The notes under the pieces: generated by a model | Seen by the model: only the letters and a program-made list of their open reading frames with translations | What the model was told of the DNA's origin: nothing | Database searches by the model: none | In this document: piece after piece, positions 1 through 7,305 of the stretch | How positions within the stretch are numbered: position 1 is the stretch's first letter | How the letters are laid out: the number at the start of each line of letters is the position of its first letter | NCBI RefSeq assembly: GCF_001866655.1 | Contig: NZ_MLYR01000058.1 | Location: 27,465-91,464, forward strand | Origin: Bacillus sp. MUM 116 | Lineage (GTDB): Bacteria > Bacillota > Bacilli > Bacillales > Cytobacillaceae | Length of the DNA stretch: 64,000 nucleotides | Direction: 5' to 3' | Position numbers and translations under genes: made by a program

Positions 1-118
1 GCCACAACTAAACAATTAAAACCTTTGTTTAATGATATCTCCCCATATTTTCATCGTTTGGTGAAAAAAATTAAATCCACTAAATAAATATAAAATCCCC
101 CCAAAACGGGGGGAGAAA

Positions 119-499
119 CTAGAATCCAAATGGTCCTGGCGGGCAGCAAGGATTAACGGGTGCGCCGCACATCGTATGTGTTTCACAGCATTCATTTACA
201 CATGATTCAGTGTGTGGAAAATAGTGTTGATGATTTACCATCAGCTTGTTGACGGTAGTGGTATGCGATGGATGCACGTGCTCTACTACTTTATTAAATA
301 GATTTGTTTTTACATATTGCTGTGTTGGTGAGAAAAGTGGTGGATCATATTGAGCCGGGAATGCTTGCGGTGGACAGTATTGTGGTGGACACGGTTGCGG
401 AGGACAGAATGGTGCCTGCATCGGTGCAACCGGAGCAACTTGATTTGGCATTACATTAGGTGGAAACCCGCCAAATCCAACATTTCTTTTCATAGTCAT
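119..499 (-). CDS. cotD: CotD-like inner spore coat protein
   Basis: A 126-residue protein with the composition of the CotD family: a Pro/Gln/Cys-rich N-terminal half with repeated CPPQ motifs, a central His-rich stretch (EHVHPSH, NHQHYFPH), and a Cys-rich C-terminus (CVNECCETH, CCPPG). CotD-type proteins are small structural components of the inner spore coat, made late in the mother cell. An AGGAGG site lies upstream of two closely spaced ATG codons (499 and 493). The second has the more usual spacing, so the mature start may be two residues shorter. No clear sigma-K promoter was found. The gene is alone on its strand here. The family call is from composition and motifs. Confidence 0.85.
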   Translation of the reverse strand: MTMKRNVGFGGFPPNVMPNQVAPVAPMQAPFCPPQPCPPQYCPPQAFPAQYDPPLFSPTQQYVKTNLFNKVVEHVHPSHTTTVNKLMVNHQHYFPHTESCVNECCETHTMCGAPVNPCCPPGPFGF

Positions 500-586
500 T
501 TAACCTCCAGGCGAATTTGTCATGTTTTATCGGTAGTCAATGTCACTGCTTGGCGTTTCGGACTAGTTAGGAAACCTATTTGGGAG

Positions 587-642
587 GGATATCAACAAAA
601 ATTTCAGTTTTATCGACAATGAAGGAGATATCAACAAATATC
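587..642 (+). repeat. ATATCRACA-type intergenic repeat, locus 1
   Basis: Three copies of a degenerate unit ATATC(A/G)ACAA start at about 589, 610 and 628. The first two are exactly 21 bp apart. The same unit recurs in the gaps at 32089-32159 and 61259-61373. The segment lies just upstream of the divergent CotD-like gene and has no coding potential. Confidence 0.6.
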
Positions 643-772
643 CCATCGGGTTCCCAGATCATCCTTTCAATACTTCTTTTGATATAGCAGCATAATTTTT
701 TATCAGATTGTCCAATCCCTTCCGATATATCGGCATAGTATGAAATAATACTAAATCTAGGAAGGGACCATT

Positions 773-916
773 ATGAAGTTTTTAAATAGTTTTTTTAAAA
801 TAGGGATTGGTTCGAATCTAATTGTATTCGTTGCTATGACACTCCTCCCCGTTTTCATTGTTACAGACCAATTAGATGTTTTTGAAAAAATCATTTCCAA
901 TATTGCGGAAAAATAA
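773..916 (+). CDS. small hydrophobic single-pass membrane protein (47 aa)
   Basis: A 47-codon reading frame starts at an ATG preceded by the site AGGAAGGGA with good spacing. The product is MKFLN..., with one continuous hydrophobic segment at roughly residues 10-31 (IGIGSNLIVF..LLPVFIV) and a short acidic/basic tail ending in AEK. It resembles the many uncharacterised single-span small proteins of Bacillus. No family is recognised. The ribosome-binding site and membrane segment support a real gene, but the length makes this tentative. Confidence 0.5.
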   Translation: MKFLNSFFKIGIGSNLIVFVAMTLLPVFIVTDQLDVFEKIISNIAEK

Positions 917-1124
917 AGCTGTCTATTATAATGTAACGGGTTCTGATGAAGGGGAGAAAATCACAATTCGTGTCCTAAATCGCTATTGAAATATTGTAGT
1001 TTTAACAATAAAATTCGCACATAAATTTGCAACTGAATTCGCTCTAAATAGTTCCATTTTGAGGTGCATATATATATTAAACTCTGCATCAATATTGACA
1101 TAAAAAATTGACAAATTAATAAAC

Positions 1125-1161
1125 AAAAAAAGTGCTAAATTTTCTAATTTAGCACTTTTTT
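1125..1161. terminator. Rho-independent terminator, bidirectional
   Basis: An 11-bp perfect stem (AGTGCTAAATT with its complement, four-base loop TTCT) is flanked by A-runs on the left and T-runs on the right. It can terminate the minus-strand gene ending at 1198 and also any rightward transcript from the 773-916 frame. Confidence 0.8.
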
Positions 1162-1197
1162 CTTGTGTTCTAGAAGAATATTTAAAGTAATGTCAAA

Positions 1198-1374
1198 TTA
1201 CAATGGACCAAAACCACTTCCATTTCCTTTTTCAGGATTTTCCTCTAGCTTCTCAGCTATACGACCTGCCTCTGGCGAAGATGCACCAGATTTTTTATCA
1301 AAATAAATAGCTAATCCAGCCAATATAATGACAGGCGTAAATATATATATCCAAATAAATATTGTCACCTCCAT
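1198..1374 (-). CDS. small membrane protein with charged C-terminal tail
   Basis: About 58 residues: an N-terminal hydrophobic span (IWIYIFTPVIILAGLAIYF) followed by a hydrophilic tail rich in Glu, Gly and Ser (EKLEENPEKG). It is uncharacterised. The start is odd. The strongest Shine-Dalgarno match, GGAGGTGAC, lies inside the frame immediately after the ATG at 1374, so it cannot serve that ATG. Translation may start at an ATA or ATT codon 4-10 bases after the site, at ATG 1374 without a good site, or at TTG 1401. A terminator follows directly at 1125-1161. Confidence 0.5.
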   Translation of the reverse strand: MEVTIFIWIYIFTPVIILAGLAIYFDKKSGASSPEAGRIAEKLEENPEKGNGSGFGPL

Positions 1375-1401
1375 AAGGGGGAAAACACAAATAATATTCA
1401 A

Positions 1402-1948
1402 TACTCAAATTAATTTTAACATAAATATCCAGAAAAACAATTTATAGGTAAATAATTAAAAGTGTTTCACGACATTTAATCGAACAATCAATTTTAGCAC
1501 TTAAATTGACAGCCAATTTGCACCCCATTTAACACTAAAATGAGTATTAGCACATAAATTTATGTTTTTCGTCCAAATGGAGTGCGAATTCGTATGCTGT
1601 TTCTAATGATAAAATGAAACTATCATTGGTATATCAATAAAAAGGAGGTACGAAATCATTTGTGATTTCTACCTCCAAATATATTACGTTTTACTTTTTT
1701 CTTTTTTCTCCTTCTAAACTGAACCCGTTTATTATAATGGGCAACTTTTTTACTTTTTGCTGGAAACTTTCAACTCTGACCATTTGCAGTAAGAAGAATT
1801 TATTGTTGAGGTTAACTGAATATATATCTATCTTCAGCAATCAGGCCATTTTGTTGAAGAAGGATATCTCTCATTTTTATCGAATACAGTATTATAAATA
1901 AGCTTATCAAAAGTGGTGAGATAAATAGGAAAAAAATTTAATTTCTTT
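1402..1948. other. 547-bp AT-rich gap with a Shine-Dalgarno hairpin
   Basis: No convincing gene. At 1644-1676 there is an imperfect 14-bp inverted repeat (GGAGGTA..GAAATCA pairing with TGATTTC..TACCTCC, one bulged base). Its left arm contains a perfect AAAGGAGGT ribosome-binding site, and its loop region carries a GTG that opens a 79-codon frame (1662-1901). That frame is Phe/Ile/Leu-rich with no recognisable family, so I do not call it as a gene. Fragments resembling GCACATAAATTT at 1008 and 1551 suggest another weak intergenic repeat. Confidence 0.4.
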
Positions 1949-2725
1949 TTGGACAATGAAACGGAGAAATATATAATTAACAGGCTTCGGAGTGCGGGTT
2001 GTGTTTTTGCAGAAGATGAGACCCGGTTACTTATCTCAGAGGCACGAACTCCAGAGGACCTCAAGAAAATGGTGGAAATGCGAGCCGATGGTTTACCTCT
2101 TGAATATGTTGTTGGATACGCAGAGTTCTGTGGTTTGCGGATAGAAGTGGACCGAGGCGTTTTCGTGCCTCGCAAACGTACCGAGTTTCTTGTTCACCAG
2201 GCAGAAGCCCTGTCATGTTCTGGTGATATCGTCGTTGATCTATGTTGCGGGTCAGGTGCTGTGGGTGTAGCACTGGCGGCAGCTTTAGGACGATTTGAAT
2301 TGTATTCTGTTGACATTGACCCTGTCGCAGTAGCATGCGCTGGCCGCAACGTAACGGATTTCGGTGGCTATGTTTTTGAAGGTGATTTGTATAATGCTCT
2401 GCCCCACTCACTTAAAGGCCATGTGAACATCCTAGTTGCGAACGTACCATACGTTCCTACCGAGGCAATCAAGCTGCTCCCACAGGAGGCTCGCCTACAT
2501 GAACCGAAGGTGGCGCTTGACGGAGGAGAGGATGGACTTGACATTCAGCGAAGAATAGCAAAAGAAGCATTTCACTGGCTAGCACCGGGAGGCCATTTTT
2601 TGATAGAGACGAGCGAAATGCAGGCTCCTCAGACCTTTGAAATCTTTTTAGGTGCTGGGCTTACGACAAAAGTGGCTAGAGACGAGGAACTGGACGCTAC
2701 TGTTGTTATCGGATCAAAATCGTAA
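1949..2725 (+). CDS. PrmC/HemK-related methyltransferase, putative protein N5-glutamine methyltransferase
   Basis: A 258-residue SAM-dependent methyltransferase. The N-terminal helical domain (about 1-75) resembles the substrate-binding domain of PrmC and ends in the LEYVVGYAEFCG..V..GVFVPRKRTEFLV block. The SAM-binding motif DLCCGSGAVGVALA is at about 97-110. The catalytic motif, NPPY in PrmC, reads NVPYVP here. This matches a PrmC-related subfamily annotated as putative glutamine methyltransferases, not the release-factor enzyme, which normally sits beside prfA. The start is a TTG with a weak upstream AGGA, so the exact N-terminus is uncertain. It stands alone and is followed by a strong terminator. 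Its composition looks GC-richer than the surrounding gaps. Confidence 0.8.
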   Translation: MDNETEKYIINRLRSAGCVFAEDETRLLISEARTPEDLKKMVEMRADGLPLEYVVGYAEFCGLRIEVDRGVFVPRKRTEFLVHQAEALSCSGDIVVDLCCGSGAVGVALAAALGRFELYSVDIDPVAVACAGRNVTDFGGYVFEGDLYNALPHSLKGHVNILVANVPYVPTEAIKLLPQEARLHEPKVALDGGEDGLDIQRRIAKEAFHWLAPGGHFLIETSEMQAPQTFEIFLGAGLTTKVARDEELDATVVIGSKS

Positions 2726-2796
2726 ATAAGTACTTAGCATTCATCACAAATGAAATGAATTTCTTAGCACTCTACTAAAATCCTTATTCAATTAAA

Positions 2797-2826
2797 GGGC
2801 GCATATCTGGATATGCGCCCTTTTTT
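2797..2826 (+). terminator. Rho-independent terminator
   Basis: A 10-bp perfect stem (GGGCGCATAT with ATATGCGCCC, loop CTGG) followed by six T residues, about 70 bases after the methyltransferase gene. Confidence 0.9.
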
Positions 2827-2949
2827 GCATGAAATGGTCATTTTGTGGAATAGAAGGAGGAGTTGTTAGGAAGTAAATCGAACTCTTAGTTATTCAACAA
2901 TAATGACTAGAAACAGGAAAGTGCTTTTTATAATAGAATATGCTCTTCA

Positions 2950-3399
2950 TTAAAAGTTTAATTCTAACCATTCATCTGTTTCTTTAAAACCAAACTTTTT
3001 ATAAACAGGTCTACCTAATTTTGAAGCCCCAAGCCAAATTTTTGTAATCCCAGCATTTTTAGTTTCATCAACTAATTTAGTCAATAAATTAGTTGCGATT
3101 CCTTGTCCGCGGTAATTTTCTTTTGTATACATATTAGTGATATAAGCCTTTTTTCCACTCTTATTGGTATAAGTAGGTGGAAATTCATAAAAAATTACTG
3201 CACCACCAGCAATAATTTCTTCATTATCTTCAACCAGCCATTGAATTAAAGAACCATCGCTTAGTTTATTTATAAAGAAATCATTAAGTTCCGTATCGAT
3301 GTCTATATTTGGTTCAATTCCCTCATCAACTAGTTGTTTTTTCCTTAAATCAATCAGTTTATAAAGGTCATCTAAATTCGCCTTTCGATATTTCAACAT
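2950..3399 (-). CDS. GNAT family N-acetyltransferase
   Basis: 149 residues of one GNAT fold. The acetyl-CoA pyrophosphate-binding motif A reads TKENYRGQGIATNLL (Q/RxxGxG/A type, around residue 92-106), and the C-terminal KLGRPVYKKFGFKETDEW block is typical of the family. The acceptor substrate cannot be predicted. The start ATG follows AGGAG at seven bases. It is divergent from the interrupted acetyltransferase gene that follows, but the two proteins are not close relatives. Confidence 0.88.
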   Translation of the reverse strand: MLKYRKANLDDLYKLIDLRKKQLVDEGIEPNIDIDTELNDFFINKLSDGSLIQWLVEDNEEIIAGGAVIFYEFPPTYTNKSGKKAYITNMYTKENYRGQGIATNLLTKLVDETKNAGITKIWLGASKLGRPVYKKFGFKETDEWLELNF

Positions 3400-3553
3400 C
3401 TCACCACTCCTGTGTACAATTTAACTCATTTTTCCATATTTCTAGAATATCCTCTGAATCATATCTTTTGCAATTTTTTGAATCTGCAAGATTTTAAACA
3501 CAGCAATGAAGTGCAATGGGATATAATTAAATAAAAATTTTTGGAGGAGAAGT

Positions 3554-4339
3554 ATGATCAGAAGACTCGGTAAAAATGATCATGAGGTTTGTCTCAATTT
3601 GTTAAAAACCAGACCGGCAGAAAACTTATTTATCATTGGTGACATTGAGGCATACGGTTATGAACAAGACTTTCAAAAGCTTTGGGGGGAGTTTGACGAA
3701 AGCTATGAATTAATTGCTGTCTTATTAAAGTACGAGGAAAACTATATCCCATTTGCGATAACCCCATTTAATGCTAAGGGATTTGCTGAGATCATGTCTC
3801 AAGATTCTACTTTTAAGATGATGTCTGGGCTAAAGGAAATCACGGAGCAAATTGAACCTTTCTTAACACAACCTAAAAGAAAAAGACAAACTTATTATGC
3901 AAAATGTACTCAATTAAATACTATGAATATTGATTTTTCAAATGTTCAACAAGCAACTCCTCAGGATGCAGAAGAACTTGTTGAATTGTTAACCTCGGTG
4001 CCGGAGTTTAGCGATTCAACCACCACAGTAGAAAGAAAACTTCGTGAACTGAAGGATGGAAGTTCACGGTCATTTTTTTAAAAGACCGATGGAAAAATAG
4101 TCTCCACTGCCTCAACAGCTGCAGAAAATTCAATGTCCGCTATGGTTGTGGGTGTGGCAACGTTAGAAAACTATAAGAGAAAGGGATATGCAACCAAGTG
4201 TATGCTCAGGCTTTGTAGTCAACTTTTACAGGAAGGGAAAGAACTATGTTTGTTCTCCGATAATCCCGAAGCGGGGGCTATTTATAAGCGAATTGGTTTT
4301 GAAGATATTGGATTTTGGATGATGTATACCTATTGGTAA
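3554..4339 (+). pseudogene. two-domain GNAT acetyltransferase gene interrupted by an in-frame TAA
   Basis: One reading frame runs through 3554-4339 with a single stop at 4079-4081. Upstream are 175 codons: start with GGAGGAG site, N-terminal GNAT-like domain, ending SSRSFF. Downstream, in the same frame and with no gap, comes KTDGKIVSTASTAAENS and then the acetyl-CoA motif (VVGVATLENYKRKGYAT) and IYKRIGFEDIGFW. Removing the stop gives a normal-length protein of about 261 residues, so this is a nonsense change and not a frameshift. It sits next to a T7 run. The C-terminal part could still be translated separately from ATG 4133, but it has no good ribosome-binding site. Either a recent pseudogene or a sequencing error. 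Confidence 0.85.
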
Positions 4340-4353
4340 AGATGAGGTGTTCT

Positions 4354-5232
4354 ATGGGGAAGGGGACCATTTATAAAAGTGCCGAAGGAAAAAGAAGGAT
4401 CTTTCAACACTATGAAAATTATCTTCAATCATTAAAGTTTGAGGTTGAAAGAATCTATATCAATACAAGCTTCGGAAAAACTCATATGCTAGTAGCAGGA
4501 CCTGCCGAGGGAAAACCATTGTTTTTATTTCAAGGTGGTAACTGTATCAATCCAATGACATTATCGTGGTTTTCCCCATTGACCGACCAATATCGAATCT
4601 ATGCCCCTGATACAATTGGACATCCCGGATACAGTGATGAAACTAGGATTTCTGCGAAGGATGAAAGTTTTTCGATATGGGTTGAAGAATTAATGGATTA
4701 CCTCGGGATTAAGAGTTGCGGATTTATTGGGGCGTCCTACGGTGCTGGGATTGTATTAAGACTCGCTTCCTTTAAGCCGGAAAAGATTGATTGTTCTGTC
4801 CTAGTGTCACCAGCGGGAATCCAGTTAGGTTCTAAAATGAATATGATTAAGAATATTTTACTTCCATTAATTTTATTTAAAGCCACTTCTTTTGAACAAT
4901 TTCTTATTCAAATCACTGGGGCCATGTCCAATAAAAGTATGAAAAAAATCGATAAACAAATCATCGCTGACATCTTTCAATATATCAAACTCGAACAAGA
5001 TATGCCGAAATTGACAGAAAAAGAAGAGTTACGAAATTATCATTCTCCAACTCTAGTCATTGCAGGGAAAAAAGATATTTTTTTTCCTGAAAGCAGCGTA
5101 GGTAAAGCAGCTAAAGAAATCATCCCAAAATTAATCGAATGCAAATCTTTTGATATGGGACATTTTCCTTCAGAAGAACATTTATTAAAAATTAATAACG
5201 AGATTTTTGCGTTTCTAAGTTCGCACTATTAA
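4354..5232 (+). CDS. alpha/beta hydrolase
   Basis: About 292 residues of an alpha/beta hydrolase with no signal peptide, so cytoplasmic. The nucleophile elbow G-A-S-Y-G places Ser at about residue 128. The acid is the Asp in AGKKDIFFPE (about 241) and the base is the His in DMGHFPSEEH (about 270). The oxyanion segment FQGGNCINP replaces the common HGxP. The substrate is unknown; esterase or peptidase activity is possible. The ATG at 4354, after GAGGTG, is preferred over the in-frame ATG at 4315, which overlaps the previous gene. It begins 15 bases after the broken acetyltransferase gene and was probably co-transcribed with it. Confidence 0.85.
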   Translation: MGKGTIYKSAEGKRRIFQHYENYLQSLKFEVERIYINTSFGKTHMLVAGPAEGKPLFLFQGGNCINPMTLSWFSPLTDQYRIYAPDTIGHPGYSDETRISAKDESFSIWVEELMDYLGIKSCGFIGASYGAGIVLRLASFKPEKIDCSVLVSPAGIQLGSKMNMIKNILLPLILFKATSFEQFLIQITGAMSNKSMKKIDKQIIADIFQYIKLEQDMPKLTEKEELRNYHSPTLVIAGKKDIFFPESSVGKAAKEIIPKLIECKSFDMGHFPSEEHLLKINNEIFAFLSSHY

Positions 5233-5287
5233 TGAGGGAGGAAGGAAATCGTTGGTGTAGTTGTATTTTTAATGATCAACCTTACAG

Positions 5288-5313
5288 AGAGTGGAAAGTA
5301 ATTTTTCCACTCT
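5288..5313. terminator. bidirectional terminator between convergent genes
   Basis: A stem GAGTGGAAA with TTTCCACTC and a short loop sits between the converging hydrolase gene (plus) and DUF2164 gene (minus). T-rich sequence flanks it in both directions. Confidence 0.6.
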
Positions 5314-5319
5314 GTATCA

Positions 5320-5565
5320 TCATTTTTTGATCGGACGTTCCAGTGTTAAGATTTCATCTTCAAGAGAAGAAAACTGCTGTTCCACTACATGTTTAACATC
5401 TAAGACGGCGGCGTTATAAAAGTGAGGAGCAAGCTTCTCCTTAACGAAATCTAATACTCTTTCAGCTGCAAATTCAGTGATTTCTTCATCTCTTTCTTGA
5501 GAAAAGAAATATTGAATCTCGGAAATCATTAATTCCTTTTGCTCCTTTTTTAATTTCAAAAACAT
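5320..5565 (-). CDS. DUF2164 family protein
   Basis: 81 residues from the chosen ATG. The pattern matches DUF2164: LKKEQKELMISEIQYFF, then RDEEITEFAAERVLDFV, then the hallmark HFYNAAVLD(A/V)K and a Glu-rich end. The function of the family is unknown. Start 5565 is chosen because AAAGGAG lies nine bases upstream. A longer frame to 5607 would swallow that site. Confidence 0.85.
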   Translation of the reverse strand: MFLKLKKEQKELMISEIQYFFSQERDEEITEFAAERVLDFVKEKLAPHFYNAAVLDVKHVVEQQFSSLEDEILTLERPIKK

Positions 5566-5664
5566 TTGAGCACACTCCTTTAAAAAGTCATTACCGTAAC
5601 TATACAATTGATAGATAGGAATTTACAGGCTGTATTTTTTAAAAAATATATGTACACGATATGT

Positions 5665-5694
5665 AAAAAGGGAAGCGAATTGCTTCCCTTTTTC
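5665..5694 (-). terminator. terminator of the nitrilase-family gene
   Basis: An A/T-flanked perfect hairpin (AAAAGGGAAGC with its complement, loop of a few bases) lies just beyond the 3' end of the minus-strand amidase gene at 5703. Confidence 0.75.
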
Positions 5695-5702
5695 ATTCCT
5701 TT

Positions 5703-6503
5703 TTAAACCATTGTATAAAATTCAGGTCTGCGGTCCGCCACACTTGGCAACTTTTCCCGAACTCGTTTAATCCGGTCAGGGTCAATTTCTGAAATGATTA
5801 ACGATTCTTCCTCACCGGCACTTGCCAAAACAACTCCCATCGGGTCAACCATCATACTTTGGCCGGAGAAAATATTTTCTACTTGGTCGGCAGCAAAGAT
5901 GTAAACTGTATTTTCTATTGCTCTGGCACGAAGTAGGGTTTTCCAATGATCTTCCTTCATCGGTCCTGCAACCCAGCCGGCAGGGATAAAAAAGAAGTCG
6001 GCCCCTTTAAGGGCAAGCTGTCTGCTTATTTCGGGGAATCTTATTTCGTAGCATACCATCATTCCGACTTTCCCAAACTCTGTTTCAATCACATCCTGTG
6101 CCTCTGAACCAGGTATAATAGCATTCGATTCTTTATAGTTGAAAGCATCATATAAATGTGTTTTGTGATAGGCTTGTAATAATTCCCCAGAGCGGTTAAG
6201 GAACACCGTGGTATTGTAGCACCTTGCAGTTTCACCTGGTTTTGATTCGTAAATCCCGCAGATCACATACACTTGGTTTTCCACAGCTGCCTCCGCTAAC
6301 CCCGTGACAAATGGGCCATCCAAAGGTTCTGCAACATCTGAAGGCCGTACCCCAGATTTAGCAGGGGTGAATGCCATATACATTTCAGGAAGCACTACAA
6401 AATCTGCCCCCAGATCTGCTGCTTTTTTAATATACTCTTTTGCTTTTTGTAAGTTAGCGGTTTTATCCATACTTGACTTTAATTGAGCGACGGCAACTTT
6501 CAT
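5703..6503 (-). CDS. carbon-nitrogen hydrolase (nitrilase superfamily amidase)
   Basis: 266 residues with the complete nitrilase-superfamily catalytic set: Glu40 in VVLPEMYM, Lys114 in HKTHLYD, Cys151 in VCYEIRFPE. The CYEIRFPE and HLYDAF signatures point to the Nit2/omega-amidase branch, which hydrolyses alpha-keto acid amides or other small amides, not true nitrilases. Cytoplasmic. The ATG follows GGAGGG. It lies about 110 bases downstream of the response-regulator gene on the same strand, so it may belong to the same transcriptional unit and act on the compound sensed or imported by its neighbours. That link is inference from position only. Confidence 0.88.
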   Translation of the reverse strand: MKVAVAQLKSSMDKTANLQKAKEYIKKAADLGADFVVLPEMYMAFTPAKSGVRPSDVAEPLDGPFVTGLAEAAVENQVYVICGIYESKPGETARCYNTTVFLNRSGELLQAYHKTHLYDAFNYKESNAIIPGSEAQDVIETEFGKVGMMVCYEIRFPEISRQLALKGADFFFIPAGWVAGPMKEDHWKTLLRARAIENTVYIFAADQVENIFSGQSMMVDPMGVVLASAGEEESLIISEIDPDRIKRVREKLPSVADRRPEFYTMV

Positions 6504-6614
6504 TTTAAATAACCCTCCATAATCTTTTAAATTAATTGATTAGTAGTTTCAGTGTTAATCATTACTCCATTATTTTTTGGATCTAGCTATCCGATTTATG
6601 GCAGAAATCCACTC

Positions 6615-7304
6615 CTAATCCACTAACCGGTATAATCTCAATGGCCGACCCACGGTTCCGTATTGCTGTTCTTCCATCAATTCGTGTTCTTCTACCAAAT
6701 GGGAAAGATAGGTTCTGGTGGTGGAAAGACTGACACCGGCTATTTTGGCAATTTGGTCGGCGCTCAAGGGACTGGCTGAGTTGGAGAAGCAATTTTTTAT
6801 TTTTTCCAATGTCCGTAAATCAATTCCTTTTTGATAGAGTGGCAGTGAGGTAGATTCCGAAATTCGAAGCTTCTTTAAATCATCTACGGCTCCTTGATCC
6901 AAAAGGGTAGAACTGGATAGACGTGATTTAAATTTCAAATACTTATTTAAGGATGTTTTCAGCTGGTTCAAGTCAAAGGGCTTGATTAAATAATCGATAA
7001 TTCCAAATCGGAAACCATCTTCGACAACTGCAAGCTCTTTTGCGGCCGTTATCAAAATCACGTCACAACGTTTATTTTGCAAACGAATGGCCCGAAGCAG
7101 CTCAATACCGGAACGATCGGGAAGATAGACATCCAATAGCACTAAATCCGGTTCCACCCATTCAAGCATCTTGATTGCTTCTTCGTAGTTATGTGCAGTA
7201 CCCGCCAACTGATAACCTTTCTGGGCAGCTATAAATTTACCATGCATCCTCGCAATCATGAAATCATCATCCACGACCATTACCCGCAATTCTTGATCAG
7301 CCAT
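6615..7304 (-). CDS. CitB/DcuR-type response regulator
   Basis: 229 residues. The receiver domain has the acidic pair in VVDDDF, the phosphoacceptor Asp58 in LLDVYLPD, and the conserved Lys in LIKPFD. A linker is followed by a C-terminal helix-turn-helix (SADQIAKIAGVSLSTTRTYL, about 180-200) as in the CitT/DcuR/MalR class, which activates genes for carboxylate uptake. The gene follows the kinase gene directly (its start is one base beyond the kinase stop), so the two are one operon. The likely target is the divergent ABC transporter promoter with tandem TTGTGTTTA repeats. Confidence 0.92.
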   Translation of the reverse strand: MADQELRVMVVDDDFMIARMHGKFIAAQKGYQLAGTAHNYEEAIKMLEWVEPDLVLLDVYLPDRSGIELLRAIRLQNKRCDVILITAAKELAVVEDGFRFGIIDYLIKPFDLNQLKTSLNKYLKFKSRLSSSTLLDQGAVDDLKKLRISESTSLPLYQKGIDLRTLEKIKNCFSNSASPLSADQIAKIAGVSLSTTRTYLSHLVEEHELMEEQQYGTVGRPLRLYRLVD

Positions 7305-7305
7305 T

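Noticed and set aside
1662..1901. 79-codon frame with a GTG start
   Set aside because: Low-complexity Phe/Leu/Ile/Lys content, no family pattern and its ribosome-binding site inside a stem. Kept only as an observation.
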